Source of the DNA: DASSQJ01 sp963730165
GTDB lineage: Bacteria > Actinomycetota > Actinomycetes > Actinomycetales > Dermatophilaceae
Direction of reading: 5' to 3'
Assembly (NCBI GenBank): GCA_963730165.1
Contig: CAVSQS010000008.1
Coordinates: 124,001-188,000, forward strand
Length of the DNA stretch: 64,000 nt
Positions 8,036 to 16,109 of the stretch are shown piece by piece. The stretch's first letter is position 1. Each line of letters begins with the position of its first letter. Both the position numbers and the translations under genes were made by a program. The notes beneath the pieces were generated by a model. The model had not been told where the DNA came from and made no database searches. It was given only the letters and a program-made list of their open reading frames with translations.

Positions 8036-9283
8036 TCAGCTCAGGGTGGTCGTCTCGACCGAGGTCGCGAGAACCGTCCCGGAGCCGATGACGACCGCGG
8101 GGCGGGCGTGCTCGGTGAGCAGGTCGACGACGCGCTGGGCGCGGTGGACGCAGAGGTTCGCCGGGTTCCCGACCTCGATGCGGTGCCGTGCCACCCCGAT
8201 GGCGCGGGCTGCACGGCCGGTGACCATGTCGACCAGCGCCCGCTGGTCCGCGGCGGTGAGGAAGCCGAGGAGGTGGGCGGCCAGGAAGGCCACCTCGAGC
8301 ATGTTGTGCCGGCCGAAGGGGTAGTACGCGTCCTCGATGTCGTCCTGGCCGAGGGCGACGTCGAGCCCGGCGTCGAGGAACTCCCGCACCGGCAGGGCGA
8401 GCGGCCCGGTGTGGGGGTCTGAGACGAAGCCGAGGTCGGCGCGACGGGAGAGGCCGAGGAGGCGGTCCACCGACGGCCGCGGGTACAGCCCGACCGCCCG
8501 GGCGTGACAGGCCGTCCCGCGGCCCACGAGGTCGTGGTCGAGGAGTGCCTCCGCGAGCATCGCGGTCGTCCGCAGCGAGGGGTCGCCGGCGTCGTCGACG
8601 AGCATCGCGACCCGCGATCCCGTCGACACCGCGAGGCGACAGGCCCAGTCGACGTGCTCGCGGGCGTCGCGGTCGGTCGCCTCGATCCACGGGATCCCCC
8701 CGACGACGTCGGCGCCCAGCCGCATCGCCTCCTCGCACAGCTGCGCTGCGCCGGGGTCACGCAGCACCCCGTCCTGGGGGAAGGCGACGACGCGGACGTC
8801 GACGCGTCCGCGGTACTCCTCGCGGACGGCGAGGACCGCCTCCATTCCGGTGAGCCCTGCCGCCGTGTCCGTGTCGACGAAGGCCTGGACGTGGAGCACG
8901 CCGTTCGCCACCGCCTGGTCGAGCGCGGAGCGGACGTTGGGCTCGATCCACGTCCGGTCGTACTGCGCCTTGACGGCCGAGGCGATCTCGACGATGGAGC
9001 GCAGCGACCCGCTCAGCTGCCCCGAGGTGTACTCGCGGAGCGCGCCGTCGCCGAGCCGCGGCAGGGTGTGGACCTTCTCGAGGTGCAGGTGCCCGTCGAC
9101 GAACGACTCGGTGACGAGGCCCCCGTCGGCCTCCACGGTCTGCGCCCCCACGGGCCGCGGGGCGTCGTCGGTGGGCGCGACGAGGGCCGTGTAGAGGCCG
9201 TTGCGGATGCCGATGTCGACGAGGCGCCCGTCGAGGAGCCGGGCGTCGCGGACCACGAGGTCGTCGGTGGTGGGGACCGCCAT
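8036..9283 (-). CDS. Amidohydrolase related to cytosine deaminase, altered metal site
   Basis: A 415-residue amidohydrolase aligning with E. coli CodA. Retained are His65 and His67 (GHLHLEK), His260 (ACHARAV, CodA His246) and Asp314 (GQDDIEDAYYPFG, CodA Asp313). The spacing from CodA His214 to His246 is 32 residues. Here the same 32-residue spacing puts Leu228 where the metal ligand His214 should be and Asp231 where the catalytic Glu217 should be. Either the metal site is mononuclear and rearranged, or the enzyme opens or deaminates a different ring, or it is not catalytic. The start follows GAGGAGGA at a good distance. It belongs to the same putative heterocycle pathway as the adjoining NCS2 permease. 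Confidence 0.8.
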   Translation of the reverse strand: MAVPTTDDLVVRDARLLDGRLVDIGIRNGLYTALVAPTDDAPRPVGAQTVEADGGLVTESFVDGHLHLEKVHTLPRLGDGALREYTSGQLSGSLRSIVEIASAVKAQYDRTWIEPNVRSALDQAVANGVLHVQAFVDTDTAAGLTGMEAVLAVREEYRGRVDVRVVAFPQDGVLRDPGAAQLCEEAMRLGADVVGGIPWIEATDRDAREHVDWACRLAVSTGSRVAMLVDDAGDPSLRTTAMLAEALLDHDLVGRGTACHARAVGLYPRPSVDRLLGLSRRADLGFVSDPHTGPLALPVREFLDAGLDVALGQDDIEDAYYPFGRHNMLEVAFLAAHLLGFLTAADQRALVDMVTGRAARAIGVARHRIEVGNPANLCVHRAQRVVDLLTEHARPAVVIGSGTVLATSVETTTLS

Positions 9284-9358
9284 CCGGGTCCTCCTCTCGC
9301 TGCGCGCACCGACGGTAGCGCGCCGGCGCGCCGTCCGGTCGGCGTGGAGGATGGGCTC

Positions 9359-9895
9359 GTGCACCACGTGGACCTCGTCGTCGACCCGGACACCGACCTC
9401 GCCGTGCGGGAGGCGTGGCGGCGGCTCGAGGTCGCGGACCTGCCCAGCCTGGCCCGCCATCGCAGCCCGTCGAACCGGCCGCACACGACGCTGGCGATGA
9501 CGAGGTCGTGGCCGGACGGCGGACCGCTCGACGCGCTCCGGCGGCTGCTCGCGGCACTGCCGATGACCGTCGTGCTGGGGGCGCCGCTGGTCTTCGGCCA
9601 CGGCCCCTACGTGCTCGCGCTCGGTGTCGTCCCGTCACAGGGCCTCATCGCGCTCCACCGGGGGGTCGCCGGCCTGCTCGCCCCGGCCCACGACCACCTG
9701 CGGCCGGGTGCGTGGACGCCGCACGTCACGCTCGCCAACCGGCTCGCGGTGGCGCAGGTGGGGCCGGCGCTCGAGGTCCTCGCCGAGGTCGACCTGCCGG
9801 CGCAGGTGACCTTCGTCGCCGCCCGTCACTGGGACTCGCTCGCCCGGCTCGACGAGCCGCTCGCCGCGCCGCTGCCTCCCGGCCCCGCGCCGTGA
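9359..9895 (+). CDS. 2H phosphoesterase (2'-5' RNA ligase-like)
   Basis: A 178-residue protein with the two HxT motifs that define the 2H superfamily: PHTTLA (His42, Thr44) and PHVTLA (His122, Thr124), about 80 residues apart as usual. Members act on 2',3'-cyclic phosphates or 2'-5' linkages in RNA or small nucleotides. The GTG start is chosen because GGAGG lies 8 nt upstream. It is divergent from the amidohydrolase and convergent with pucR, and looks functionally unrelated to the catabolic genes around it. The real substrate is unknown. Confidence 0.72.
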   Translation: MHHVDLVVDPDTDLAVREAWRRLEVADLPSLARHRSPSNRPHTTLAMTRSWPDGGPLDALRRLLAALPMTVVLGAPLVFGHGPYVLALGVVPSQGLIALHRGVAGLLAPAHDHLRPGAWTPHVTLANRLAVAQVGPALEVLAEVDLPAQVTFVAARHWDSLARLDEPLAAPLPPGPAP

Positions 9896-9925
9896 GCATC
9901 GCCGCGATGTCGGGGGACCGGCAGG

Positions 9926-11332
9926 TCAGAGGCCCTTCATCCGGTGCACGCGCAGGGCGAGGGCGAGGGTGAGCCGCAGCTGGGGGTCGGAGGTGAACGG
10001 CCCGAGCATCCGCTCGAGCTTGGCAATGCGGTAGCGCAGCGTGTTGTAGTGGAAGAAAAGCTGCCGTGCGGTCTCGGCGACGTTGAGGTTGGTGTCGATG
10101 AGGACCGACAGCGTGTGGCGCAGGTCGGCGTTCTCCGGGGCGTCGTCGGTGGCGAGCTCGCCGAGCGACTCCACGACGAACCGGCGCAGGTCGGCGCTGT
10201 CGGGGACCAGCGCGAGCAGCCGGTAGATCCCGAGCTGGTGGAAGTGCGAGACCCCGGACGCGCCGTGCACCTGGCGTCCGACGTGCACCGCCGTCAGCGC
10301 CTCCTCGTACGCCTGGGGCAGGTCGGCGACCGAGAGCACGGTCCGCGAGACGCCGGTCGAGAACGTGCGCCGACCGCCCCCTCCGTCGCCCCGCACCTCT
10401 CGCACCAGGTCACCGACGGGGCGCAGCACGGTCTCGGTGTCGGCGTCCTGCTCGACCGGCAGGAGGACGACCACCTCCTGGCTGAACCCGGCCACCGGGA
10501 CGCGCGGGTCGCGGGTTCGGACCGCCTGGGTCCACGCCCGCACGAAGCGCTCCTGGAGGCTGCGTACCTCCTCCGGCTCCCGGGTCGACTCGGCGTCGTT
10601 CTCGTCGGTCTCGGCGACGACGACGACCATCGGCCGGTCGATGTCCCACCCGAGGGATGCCGCGTGCGAGGCGGCCTCGGCCGGGTCGCCCGCCCGCCCG
10701 GCCAGGGCGTCGCGGAGGAACTCCGCGCGGTACTTGCCCTCGACCGCCGCCACTGCCTGCTCCTTGGCGATGGCGAGCGCGGCCACGGTCGCCGCCCGCT
10801 CCAGCACGTGGACGTCGGTGGCCGACAGCGCGGCCCCGGCCGAGAAGGCGCCGAGCAGGCCGTGGTCGGAGGCCCCGGCGAGGATGCGCACGAACGCGCG
10901 CCCCGGGTCGGCACCGTCACCATCCTCGCGGTGGCCGACCGGCTCGTCCTCGACGACGAGCCGCCCGGTGCGGTCGAAGCAGGGCAGGCCCAGCGCCCGG
11001 TCGACCTGGCCCTCCTCGCCGCCGGTCGCGAGCACGCGGCCGTCGGTGGTGGTCACGACGACCGCGCCGCCGACCACTCCGGCCACCGCGTGGCAGAGCT
11101 CGGCGAGGGACCCACCGGCGAGGACCACGCGGACGAGCACCCGGTGCACCTCGTCCTCGCGCTGGAGCAGCGCCGCCTGGTGCTCGACGATCCGCTCGAG
11201 CGCGGCGGCCCGCGCAGTCGGGTCCTCCGGGAGCGGCCCGACGCCGGGAGGGGGTGGCACGGACGCCGACGCCCCTCGGGCGGCTGGCAAGGTCTGCGGC
11301 GCGGGAGGGTCATCGTTGGCAACTCTGACCAT
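9926..11332 (-). CDS. PucR-family transcriptional regulator
   Basis: A 468-residue regulator. A GAF-like sensory region (about 45-195) is followed by the GGDEF-like middle segment of CdaR/PucR proteins. A C-terminal helix-turn-helix (about 411-444) carries the family signature NLNVAETARQLFFHYNTLRYR. PucR proteins control purine and allantoin catabolism or other N-compound use. The gene is divergent from the DUF2877-FdrA-DUF1116 operon with only 34 nt between the starts, so its binding site must overlap both promoters; it probably also controls the minus-strand hydroxylase operon (inference). The start codon is preceded by weak ribosome-binding purines only. Confidence 0.85.
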   Translation of the reverse strand: MVRVANDDPPAPQTLPAARGASASVPPPPGVGPLPEDPTARAAALERIVEHQAALLQREDEVHRVLVRVVLAGGSLAELCHAVAGVVGGAVVVTTTDGRVLATGGEEGQVDRALGLPCFDRTGRLVVEDEPVGHREDGDGADPGRAFVRILAGASDHGLLGAFSAGAALSATDVHVLERAATVAALAIAKEQAVAAVEGKYRAEFLRDALAGRAGDPAEAASHAASLGWDIDRPMVVVVAETDENDAESTREPEEVRSLQERFVRAWTQAVRTRDPRVPVAGFSQEVVVLLPVEQDADTETVLRPVGDLVREVRGDGGGGRRTFSTGVSRTVLSVADLPQAYEEALTAVHVGRQVHGASGVSHFHQLGIYRLLALVPDSADLRRFVVESLGELATDDAPENADLRHTLSVLIDTNLNVAETARQLFFHYNTLRYRIAKLERMLGPFTSDPQLRLTLALALRVHRMKGL

Positions 11333-11354
11333 CGGGTCACTGTAGCCACCTCAC

Positions 11355-11360
11355 TACCGT
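11355..11360 (+). promoter_or_regulatory. Possible -10 box of a leaderless transcript
   Basis: TACCGT ends 6 nt before the ATG of the DUF2877 gene. This fits the TANNNT -10 form and would place the transcript start at or next to the start codon. No clear -35 box is seen. Confidence 0.3.
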
Positions 11361-11366
11361 CGCCGT

Positions 11367-12197
11367 ATGCGTGCGCCCCGGCCCGGTCCACCCGAGCCTG
11401 CACGCGTGCTGCCCGCCGCCGTCTCGCCGCTCGTCTCCGGCGTCGTCGCCGGCCGTCCCCACCGCGGCACGGTCCTCGGGGTGCACCGGTACGGCCTGTT
11501 CGCCGAGGTGTCCGGGGTCGTCCTGCCGGTGCTGCCCCGGGATGCCGTCGCACTCCCGACCGCGGTGCGCCTCGCCGTGTGCTCCCGCGACCTCGACTGG
11601 GGCGTGCGCGCCGGGGACCCGGTGCGGGTCGGCGCAGGTCGCATCGTCCTGCCGGGCCTCGAGCTCGTCGCCGCTCGCCACTGGACCCCCGCCCGGGTGG
11701 CTGTGAGCGCGCGGGGGGTGAGGAGACCCTCCGTCCTCGACGAGGCACTGCAGACCCTCCGCGCCCCGGCCGCACCCGGGTGGTTGCTCGATCAGGTGGT
11801 CGGCGCGCTCGGCGCGGACGACCCGCAGACCGCCGTCGGGGCGCTCGTCGGTCGCGGCCCGGGGCTGACCCCGAGCGGCGACGACGCGCTCGCCGGCGCG
11901 CTGCTCCAGCTGCGGGCGCTCGGCGACCCCCGGGCCGCCGTCCTGGCCGTTGCCGTCCGCTCCCGCCTCCGTGCCACGACGGCGGTCTCCGCGGCGCTGC
12001 TCGACGCGGCCGCCGACGGATGGGCCGCCCCCGAGGCGGTCGCGCTCGTCGACGCCGTCTCCGCCGGCGACGGTGCCGGCACGCTGGCCGCCCTGGGGCC
12101 GGTGCTCCGCATCGGGCACAGCTCGGGCCGGGACCTCGTCGCCGGGGTGACGGCCGCCCTCGCGACCCCTGCCCCGACCGGAAGGATCGCCGCATGA
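11367..12197 (+). CDS. allH: DUF2877 protein, AllH/YlbF-like carbamoyltransferase component
   Basis: A 276-residue DUF2877 member. The hallmark GRGPGLTPSGDD sits at residues 162-173 and a second conserved stretch, IGHSSGRDLVAG, near the C-terminus. In E. coli, AllH (YlbF) together with FdrA/AllF and AllG forms the oxamate carbamoyltransferase, which interconverts oxalurate plus phosphate with oxamate plus carbamoyl phosphate. Here it opens a three-gene operon and its stop overlaps the fdrA start by 4 nt. The substrate may differ from oxalurate, because the surrounding genes do not include allantoin-pathway enzymes. Confidence 0.82.
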   Translation: MRAPRPGPPEPARVLPAAVSPLVSGVVAGRPHRGTVLGVHRYGLFAEVSGVVLPVLPRDAVALPTAVRLAVCSRDLDWGVRAGDPVRVGAGRIVLPGLELVAARHWTPARVAVSARGVRRPSVLDEALQTLRAPAAPGWLLDQVVGALGADDPQTAVGALVGRGPGLTPSGDDALAGALLQLRALGDPRAAVLAVAVRSRLRATTAVSAALLDAAADGWAAPEAVALVDAVSAGDGAGTLAALGPVLRIGHSSGRDLVAGVTAALATPAPTGRIAA

Positions 12198-13681
12198 GCG
12201 TCCACGTCGAGCTGCGCCGCGGCGCCTACCACGACTCGGTGAGCCTGCTCCAGGTCTCCACGGCGGTCGCGGGCACGGAGGGGGTCTCCGCCGCCCAGGT
12301 GGCGATGGCGACCGAGCTCAACCTCGAGGTCCTGCGGGGCATGGGCTTCGACGTCCCTCCGGACGCCGGGCCCAACGACCTCGTCGTCGCGCTCCGCGCG
12401 GAGGACGAGGCGGCCGTCCGGGTGGGGGTCGCGGCGGTCGAGGCCGAGCTCGCCGCCCTCCGGCAGGCCCCCACGGGCGGCGCGGAGGAGGAGGTCCCGC
12501 CGATGACGCTCGGGTCGGCCGTCCGCCGGGCCGGCGCCGGACTGGCCGTCGTCTCGGTCCCCGGCGCCCACGCCGTCACCGAGGCCTACGACGCCCTCGA
12601 GGCCGGGGCCTCGGTGATGCTGTTCTCCGACAACGTGTCCGTCGAGGACGAGGTCGCGCTCAAGGATGCCGCAGCCGCTCGTGACCTCCTCGTCATGGGC
12701 CCCGACTGCGGCACCGCGCTCGTCGGTGGCGCCGCGCTCGGTTTCGCCAACGTCACCCGCTCGGGTCCGGTCGGGCTCGTCGCGGCCTCGGGCACGGGTG
12801 CGCAGCAGGTCATGTGCCTCCTCGATGCGGCGGGCGTCGGCGTCAGCCACTGCCTCGGGGTCGGCGGCCGTGACCTGTCCGCCGCCGTGGCGGGACGCTC
12901 GACCCGGCAGGCACTCCGGGCCCTGGCCGACGACCCCGGCACCACCTCGGTCGTCGTCGTCTCCAAGCCGCCGGACGCGGCGGTCCTCGAGCGGGTCCGG
13001 GCCGAGGCGGCCGAGGTCGGCCTCACGGTCCACTGGGCGACCCTCGGCGCGGACCGCCCGGACCTCACGACTGCGGTCGAGAGGGCCCTCACGGCCGAGG
13101 GCCACGACCTTCCCGAGTGGCCGAGCCATCTCGCGGACGCGGAGGACCGTGACCTCCCGGCCGGACCGGCCCTGCGCGGCCTCTTCTGCGGCGGCACCCT
13201 CGCCGAGGAGGCCGCCCTCATCGCCGCGGCCTCGCTCGGACCGGTCGAGACCAACCTCGGGCACGGGCCGACGCTTCCGGCCGACCTGTCGACGACGGGC
13301 CACGCGGTGGTCGACTTCGGTGCGGACGAGCTGACCCGCGGCCGGGCCCACCCGATGATCGACCCCACCCTGCGCACCGAACGGCTCGCCGCCGAGGGTG
13401 CCGACCCGACCTGCGGCGTCCTCCTCCTCGACCTCGTCCTCGGCCACGGGGCCCACCCCGACCCCGCCGGTGACCTCGCTGCCGCCGTCCGTGGCGCCCG
13501 TGACACCGCCCACGCGGCCGGTCGGGCCCTGCGCGTCGTCGTGTCCCTCTGCGGGACCGACGCCGACCCGCAGGGCCGGGCCCGGTGCCAGGACGTGCTG
13601 GCCGCGGCCGGGGCCTCGGTCTTCCTCTCCAACGCCGCCGCCGCACGCCACGCCGTCGCCCAGCTGAGGAGCGCCCGATGA
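12194..13681 (+). CDS. fdrA: FdrA family protein (AllF-like)
   Basis: A 495-residue protein related to the CoA-ligase alpha subunit fold, with MGPDCGTA at residues 168-175 and GLVAASGTGAQ just after, as in FdrA and succinyl-CoA synthetase. It is one of the three components of the E. coli oxamate carbamoyltransferase. The acyl-phosphate chemistry of the related ligases fits production of carbamoyl phosphate. It overlaps allH upstream and the DUF1116 gene downstream by 4 nt each. No carbamate kinase, which would turn carbamoyl phosphate into ATP, is present in this window. Confidence 0.87.
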   Translation: MSVHVELRRGAYHDSVSLLQVSTAVAGTEGVSAAQVAMATELNLEVLRGMGFDVPPDAGPNDLVVALRAEDEAAVRVGVAAVEAELAALRQAPTGGAEEEVPPMTLGSAVRRAGAGLAVVSVPGAHAVTEAYDALEAGASVMLFSDNVSVEDEVALKDAAAARDLLVMGPDCGTALVGGAALGFANVTRSGPVGLVAASGTGAQQVMCLLDAAGVGVSHCLGVGGRDLSAAVAGRSTRQALRALADDPGTTSVVVVSKPPDAAVLERVRAEAAEVGLTVHWATLGADRPDLTTAVERALTAEGHDLPEWPSHLADAEDRDLPAGPALRGLFCGGTLAEEAALIAAASLGPVETNLGHGPTLPADLSTTGHAVVDFGADELTRGRAHPMIDPTLRTERLAAEGADPTCGVLLLDLVLGHGAHPDPAGDLAAAVRGARDTAHAAGRALRVVVSLCGTDADPQGRARCQDVLAAAGASVFLSNAAAARHAVAQLRSAR

Positions 13682-15084
13682 CCCGACCGCTGCACGGCCT
13701 CCTCGTCACCGACCCCGTCGTCGCGACCTCGGGTGTCGCCCTGTTCGCCGAGACCCTGCGCGAGCAGGCGGTGCCGGTCACCGAGGTCCCCTGGCACCCC
13801 CCGCTCGGAGGAACCGAGGAGGCCCTCTCCCGGGTCATGGCCGACCCCCGGCGCGAGCCGGCGAACGGCCTGGCGTTCGAGCGGATGACCAGCGCCGGCG
13901 CGACCCTCGTCGACGTCCTGCCCGCCGCCGAGGCGGTCGGGCTCGAGCGCGGCACGTTCCTCCACGCGGGGCCGCCGATCGAGTGGGACCGGGCCTCCGG
14001 GCCGATGCGGGGCGCGCTCGTCGGAGCGGTGCTCCTCGAGGGTCTCGCCGACACCGCGGAGGAGGCCGAGCGCCTCCTGGCCGCCGGCCGGTTCGAGCTG
14101 GAGCCGTGCCACCACCGGGGGGCGGTGGGCCCGATGGCGGGCGTCGTCAGCCCGTCGATGTGGATGTACGCGCTCCACGACGAGGTCCACGGCAACGACT
14201 CGTGGTGCACGCTCAACGAGGGCCTCGGCAAGGTGCTGCGGTACGGCGCGTTCGGTCCGGAGGTGATCGAGCGGCTCCGGTGGATGGGCGGCGTGCTCGG
14301 CCCGATCCTGCGCCAGGCGGTCCGTCAGGTGGGTTCCGTCGACATCCGCGCGATCATCGCGCAGATGCTCCAGATGGGAGACGAGGGGCACAACCGCAAC
14401 CGCGCCGGCTCCCTCATGCTCCTGCGCGAGCTGCTACCCGGGATGATCACGGCGGACGCGTCCTCGGCGGACGTCGCCGAGGCGGTCCGCTTCTCCGGCG
14501 CCAACGAGCACTTCTTCCTCAACCTCGGGATGCCCGCGTGCAAGCTCGCCACGCGGGCGGCCGAGGGGATCCCGGGCTCGACGGTCGTCACGACGATGGC
14601 ACGCAACGGCACCGACTTCGGCATCCGGGTGTCGGGGACCGGCGAGCAGTGGTTCACGGGCCCCGCCGGCACGCCGGACGGGCTCTTCCTCGGTGATTTC
14701 GGACCCGAGGACGCCAACCCCGACATCGGCGACTCGGCGATCACCGAGACGGGCGGCATCGGGGGGTTCGCCATGGCCGCGGCCCCCGCGATCGTCCGGT
14801 TCGTCGGTGGCGACGTGCCGTTCGCCCTCGCGACGACCCGGCGGATGTACGAGGTGACCGTGGGCGAGCACACCGCCTACCAGGTGCCGATCCTCGGCTT
14901 CCGCGGGACGCCCACGGGGATCGACGTGACCAAGGTCGTCCGCACGGGCACGCTGCCCCAGATCAACACGGGGATGGCGGGAAGGGTCGCCGGGACCGGC
15001 CAGGTCGGAGCCGGTCTCGTCACGCCACCGCAGGAGTGCTTCACCGGCGCCGTCGCGGGGCTGGCCGCGGCCGTCCCGGCCTGA
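13678..15084 (+). CDS. allG: DUF1116 protein (AllG/YlbE-like)
   Basis: A 468-residue DUF1116 protein. It contains the conserved stretches MGDEGHNRNRAG, FSGANEHFFLN and MARNGTDFGI that characterise YlbE/AllG. It is the third component of the predicted carbamoyltransferase; the invariant His/Asn/Arg residues of those motifs probably line the active site (inference from conservation). The ATG overlaps the fdrA stop by 4 nt. The stop lies in a small hairpin shared with the convergent aldose epimerase gene. Confidence 0.85.
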   Translation: MTRPLHGLLVTDPVVATSGVALFAETLREQAVPVTEVPWHPPLGGTEEALSRVMADPRREPANGLAFERMTSAGATLVDVLPAAEAVGLERGTFLHAGPPIEWDRASGPMRGALVGAVLLEGLADTAEEAERLLAAGRFELEPCHHRGAVGPMAGVVSPSMWMYALHDEVHGNDSWCTLNEGLGKVLRYGAFGPEVIERLRWMGGVLGPILRQAVRQVGSVDIRAIIAQMLQMGDEGHNRNRAGSLMLLRELLPGMITADASSADVAEAVRFSGANEHFFLNLGMPACKLATRAAEGIPGSTVVTTMARNGTDFGIRVSGTGEQWFTGPAGTPDGLFLGDFGPEDANPDIGDSAITETGGIGGFAMAAAPAIVRFVGGDVPFALATTRRMYEVTVGEHTAYQVPILGFRGTPTGIDVTKVVRTGTLPQINTGMAGRVAGTGQVGAGLVTPPQECFTGAVAGLAAAVPA

Positions 15085-15097
15085 GCCTCCGGCTCAG
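15081..15097. terminator. Bidirectional hairpin overlapping two stop codons
   Basis: A perfect 7-bp stem (15081-15087 with 15091-15097) and 3-nt loop span the stop codon of the DUF1116 gene (15082-15084) and that of the convergent epimerase gene (15094-15096). With only 9 nt between the two stops, it may serve as a compact two-way terminator. Confidence 0.4.
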
Positions 15098-16086
15098 CCG
15101 CCGAGCCGCCACACGGTGCGACCCCGGTACTCCTCGCCCGGGCGCAGCACCGCGCTGGGGAAGTCCGGGTGGTTCGGCGCGTCGGGGAGCTCCTGGGTCT
15201 CCAGCGCCAGGCCGTCGCGGGCGCCGTGGCGGCGGCCGTGCAACCCGGTCGCGTCCGCGTCGGCGAGGTGCTGCCCGGTGTACACCTGGAGACCCGGGCG
15301 GTCGGTGTGCACCTCGAGCCAGCGCCCGCTGCTCCCCACGGCACGCGCCGCCCGTCGCATCCCGGTCCCGGGGAGCAGGTAGCAGTGGTCCAGCCCGGCG
15401 GCTCGGCGCAGCTGCTCGTCGTCGGCCGCGAGCACGTCGGCGACCCGGCGGGGTGCTCGCAGGTCGAACGGTGTCCCGTCGACCGCCCGGAGCTCCCCGG
15501 TGGGGACGGTGTCCTCACGGACGGGCAGCACGACGCCGGCGTCGACCTGGACGGTGTGGTCGTCCACCGTCCCGGACCCGGCGCCGTCGAGCTGGACGTA
15601 CGCGTGCGTCGTCAGGCTGACGACGGTCGGCGCGTCGGTGCGCGCCAGGTGCTCGATCGTCACCTCGCCGGGGGCGACCCGGTAGGTCACCGTCACCTCG
15701 AGGGTCCCGGGAAAGCCCTGGTCGCCGTCCGGACTGGTCAGGGTGAGCGTCACGTGGTCGGTGCCCTCCTCGACCACCGTCCACGGACGTCCGTCGAAGC
15801 CGTCCGGTCCGCCGTGCAGGGTGTTCCCGTGCTGGTTCGTCGCCAGGTGCACGGTCCGTCCGCCGAGCGGGAAGTGGCCGCCGGCGATGCGGTTCGCGTA
15901 CCGACCGACGGTGGCCCCCAGGTAGGCGCCGTTGTCGGCGTACCCCGCCGGGTCGAGGAGCCCGAGGAGGAGGTCGACCTCCCGACCCGCCGAGACGACC
16001 GCGAGCCGCCGGACCGAGGCCCCGGTCGTGACGACCTGGAGCAGCAGGCCGTCGGCGGTGAGGTCGATGGTGCGCGCGGGCAGCAT
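15094..16086 (-). CDS. Aldose 1-epimerase (galactose mutarotase type)
   Basis: A 330-residue mutarotase. The substrate-binding NQHGNTLHGG is at about residues 84-93, the general acid is His161 (TTHAYVQLDG) and the general base Glu296 (ALETQELPDAPN). It interconverts alpha and beta anomers of aldoses such as glucose or galactose in the cytoplasm. It follows the AGE-family gene by 23 nt on the same strand, so the two are probably one sugar operon. There is no signal peptide. Confidence 0.88.
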   Translation of the reverse strand: MLPARTIDLTADGLLLQVVTTGASVRRLAVVSAGREVDLLLGLLDPAGYADNGAYLGATVGRYANRIAGGHFPLGGRTVHLATNQHGNTLHGGPDGFDGRPWTVVEEGTDHVTLTLTSPDGDQGFPGTLEVTVTYRVAPGEVTIEHLARTDAPTVVSLTTHAYVQLDGAGSGTVDDHTVQVDAGVVLPVREDTVPTGELRAVDGTPFDLRAPRRVADVLAADDEQLRRAAGLDHCYLLPGTGMRRAARAVGSSGRWLEVHTDRPGLQVYTGQHLADADATGLHGRRHGARDGLALETQELPDAPNHPDFPSAVLRPGEEYRGRTVWRLGG

Positions 16087-16109
16087 GCGGGCATCCTCGC
16101 GCACGCCGC

